From an uncultured Clostridia bacterium (lineage in GTDB: Bacteria; Bacillota; Clostridia; Oscillospirales; Oscillospiraceae), in NCBI GenBank assembly GCA_947177005.1, contig CAMWSZ010000207.1, forward strand, positions 1-5,916: DNA of 5,916 nt, given 5' to 3'. Below the pieces are notes generated by a model that worked only from the letters and a program-made list of their open reading frames with translations, searched no databases and was not told where the DNA came from. This document shows positions 5,163-5,916 of the stretch, piece by piece; the stretch's first letter is position 1, and every line of letters begins with the position of its first letter. Made by a program: the position numbers and the translations under genes.

Positions 5163-5916
5163 GTACGATGCTGTTCTCTCTGTTTTTCAAAAGGTTGTTG
5201 GATTTTCTGCTGGATAGATACTGGTGCTATATTCTCTTTCAGTAAAGTGGCAACATCCTTTCGGCTTTGTGCCATTATTTGAGAATCAAATCGTTTTCCA
5301 TAGACTGATCGTAGCTGTCGCGTTGTCTGTTGTTCTTTATCGGCCCGAATAGCCTGACGGACGGTATCCAGTTTTACAGCGTCCATATCAGCCGACTGCT
5401 TCTGCAACTCTGTATACTGCGTCAATGCGGAATCCAACTCGTCCGCATATTTTGTTTCCTGTTGGTTCAGCTTTTCCAGAGAAGATTCCATAGAAGCGAT
5501 ACATTTTTTGACCTCCTCCATACCATGATCGTCCTCACAATCAAATTGATTGAGCAGCAGAGTCTTTTCGCTTTTTAGTTCCTCAATATCCTCAGTCAGT
5601 GCAGTGATTTTTTGTGCCAGCGCACGATGCTTGAACACCTGGATTGCCGGGACAGCTTTCTTTTCCTCCAACAACGCACGGCGTTCACGAATCTTGCCCT
5701 TGAGTTGATTAGCTACGTTCCTATACCGCTTATAATCAGGTTTAGCAGTTTGGAGAATATCTGCAATTCCTTTCTTACTGGATTTGATATGTAATAGCTG
5801 ATACCGGAAGATAAGCATATTCTGACGTACAGTTTCCATTGCCTCAGCAATAGTGGGAATGGCATTTTTTACTGCATCCATCAGCTTTTTAACCAACGAT
5901 TTCAATTCTCGCAACA
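5138..5916 (-). CDS. Probable MobA/MobL-type relaxase, C-terminal coiled-coil part (partial)
   Basis: The frame is open to the right edge, so the true start lies outside; the TTG at 5914 is not a credible start. The visible 258 residues are charged and almost wholly helical, with long coiled-coil stretches around 60-170 (for example RERRALLEEKKAVPAIQVFK, 77-96, and TEDIEELKSEKTLLL, 107-121) and a basic Gln-rich tail (EKQREQHRTRKQTQER, 243-258). This resembles the non-catalytic tail of MobA/MobL-family mobilisation relaxases in clostridial plasmids and integrative elements. The catalytic HUH/tyrosine domain that would prove it is not in the window. Such relaxases nick the transfer origin and lead the strand into the recipient. 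If correct, the adjacent genes ride on a mobilisable element. Alternative: an unrelated coiled-coil protein. The reading frame is convincing; the function is moderate confidence only. Confidence 0.5.
   Translation of the reverse strand, partial: LRELKSLVKKLMDAVKNAIPTIAEAMETVRQNMLIFRYQLLHIKSSKKGIADILQTAKPDYKRYRNVANQLKGKIRERRALLEEKKAVPAIQVFKHRALAQKITALTEDIEELKSEKTLLLNQFDCEDDHGMEEVKKCIASMESSLEKLNQQETKYADELDSALTQYTELQKQSADMDAVKLDTVRQAIRADKEQQTTRQLRSVYGKRFDSQIMAQSRKDVATLLKENIAPVSIQQKIQQPFEKQREQHRTRKQTQER

Noticed and set aside
1..5916. CRISPR array, integrase, insertion sequence, tRNA or inverted hsdS copy for phase variation
   Set aside because: No regularly spaced repeats, transposase or recombinase frames, or second hsdS segment were seen on either strand.

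Overview
The window carries most of a type I restriction-modification operon on the minus strand. An unrelated gene sits inside the operon, and a small SLOG/XRE module and the 3' part of a probable plasmid- or element-mobilisation gene lie next to it. Strong AGGAG-type ribosome binding sites, mixed base composition and the protein families point to a Firmicute, most likely a gut-type member of the class Clostridia. That is inferred from style and gene content; no rRNA or other taxonomic marker is present.

Reading in the direction of transcription (right to left): 5138-5916 is the C-terminal, coiled-coil-rich part of a probable MobA/MobL-type relaxase, cut by the window edge. It converges on a small XRE-family repressor gene (4881-5123, plus strand), and the two genes share a stem-loop at 5122-5157. 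Divergent from the repressor is a 150-residue SLOG-fold (YpsA/DUF1273-like) gene at 4291-4743. The 137-bp gap between the repressor and the SLOG gene holds two perfect palindromes with the same GATATATC core, 41 bp apart centre to centre, bracketing the -10 box of the SLOG gene. These are good operator candidates for the repressor.

The restriction operon then starts from its own promoter (-35 at 4226-4231, -10 at 4203-4208). The order is hsdM (4168 to 2666), hsdS (2676 to 1489, overlapping hsdM by 11 nt), an embedded 258-residue gene (1453 to 677), and hsdR (from 661, running off the left edge after 220 codons). HsdM and HsdS form the sequence-specific adenine methyltransferase, and HsdR adds the translocase/nuclease. 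The embedded gene has a helical N-terminus, a Cys cluster and a C-terminal nucleoside-2-deoxyribosyltransferase/TIR-like nucleotide-processing domain with an NPNVMLELG motif. This layout resembles type I loci that carry an accessory abortive-infection effector, and it is the most interesting part of the window.

Base composition is mosaic. hsdM and hsdR are GC-rich, while the variable part of hsdS and the embedded gene are clearly AT-richer. This suggests module exchange in hsdS and separate acquisition of the embedded gene. No integrase, attachment site, CRISPR array, tRNA or rRNA was seen. No stretch over 300 bases lacks a gene.
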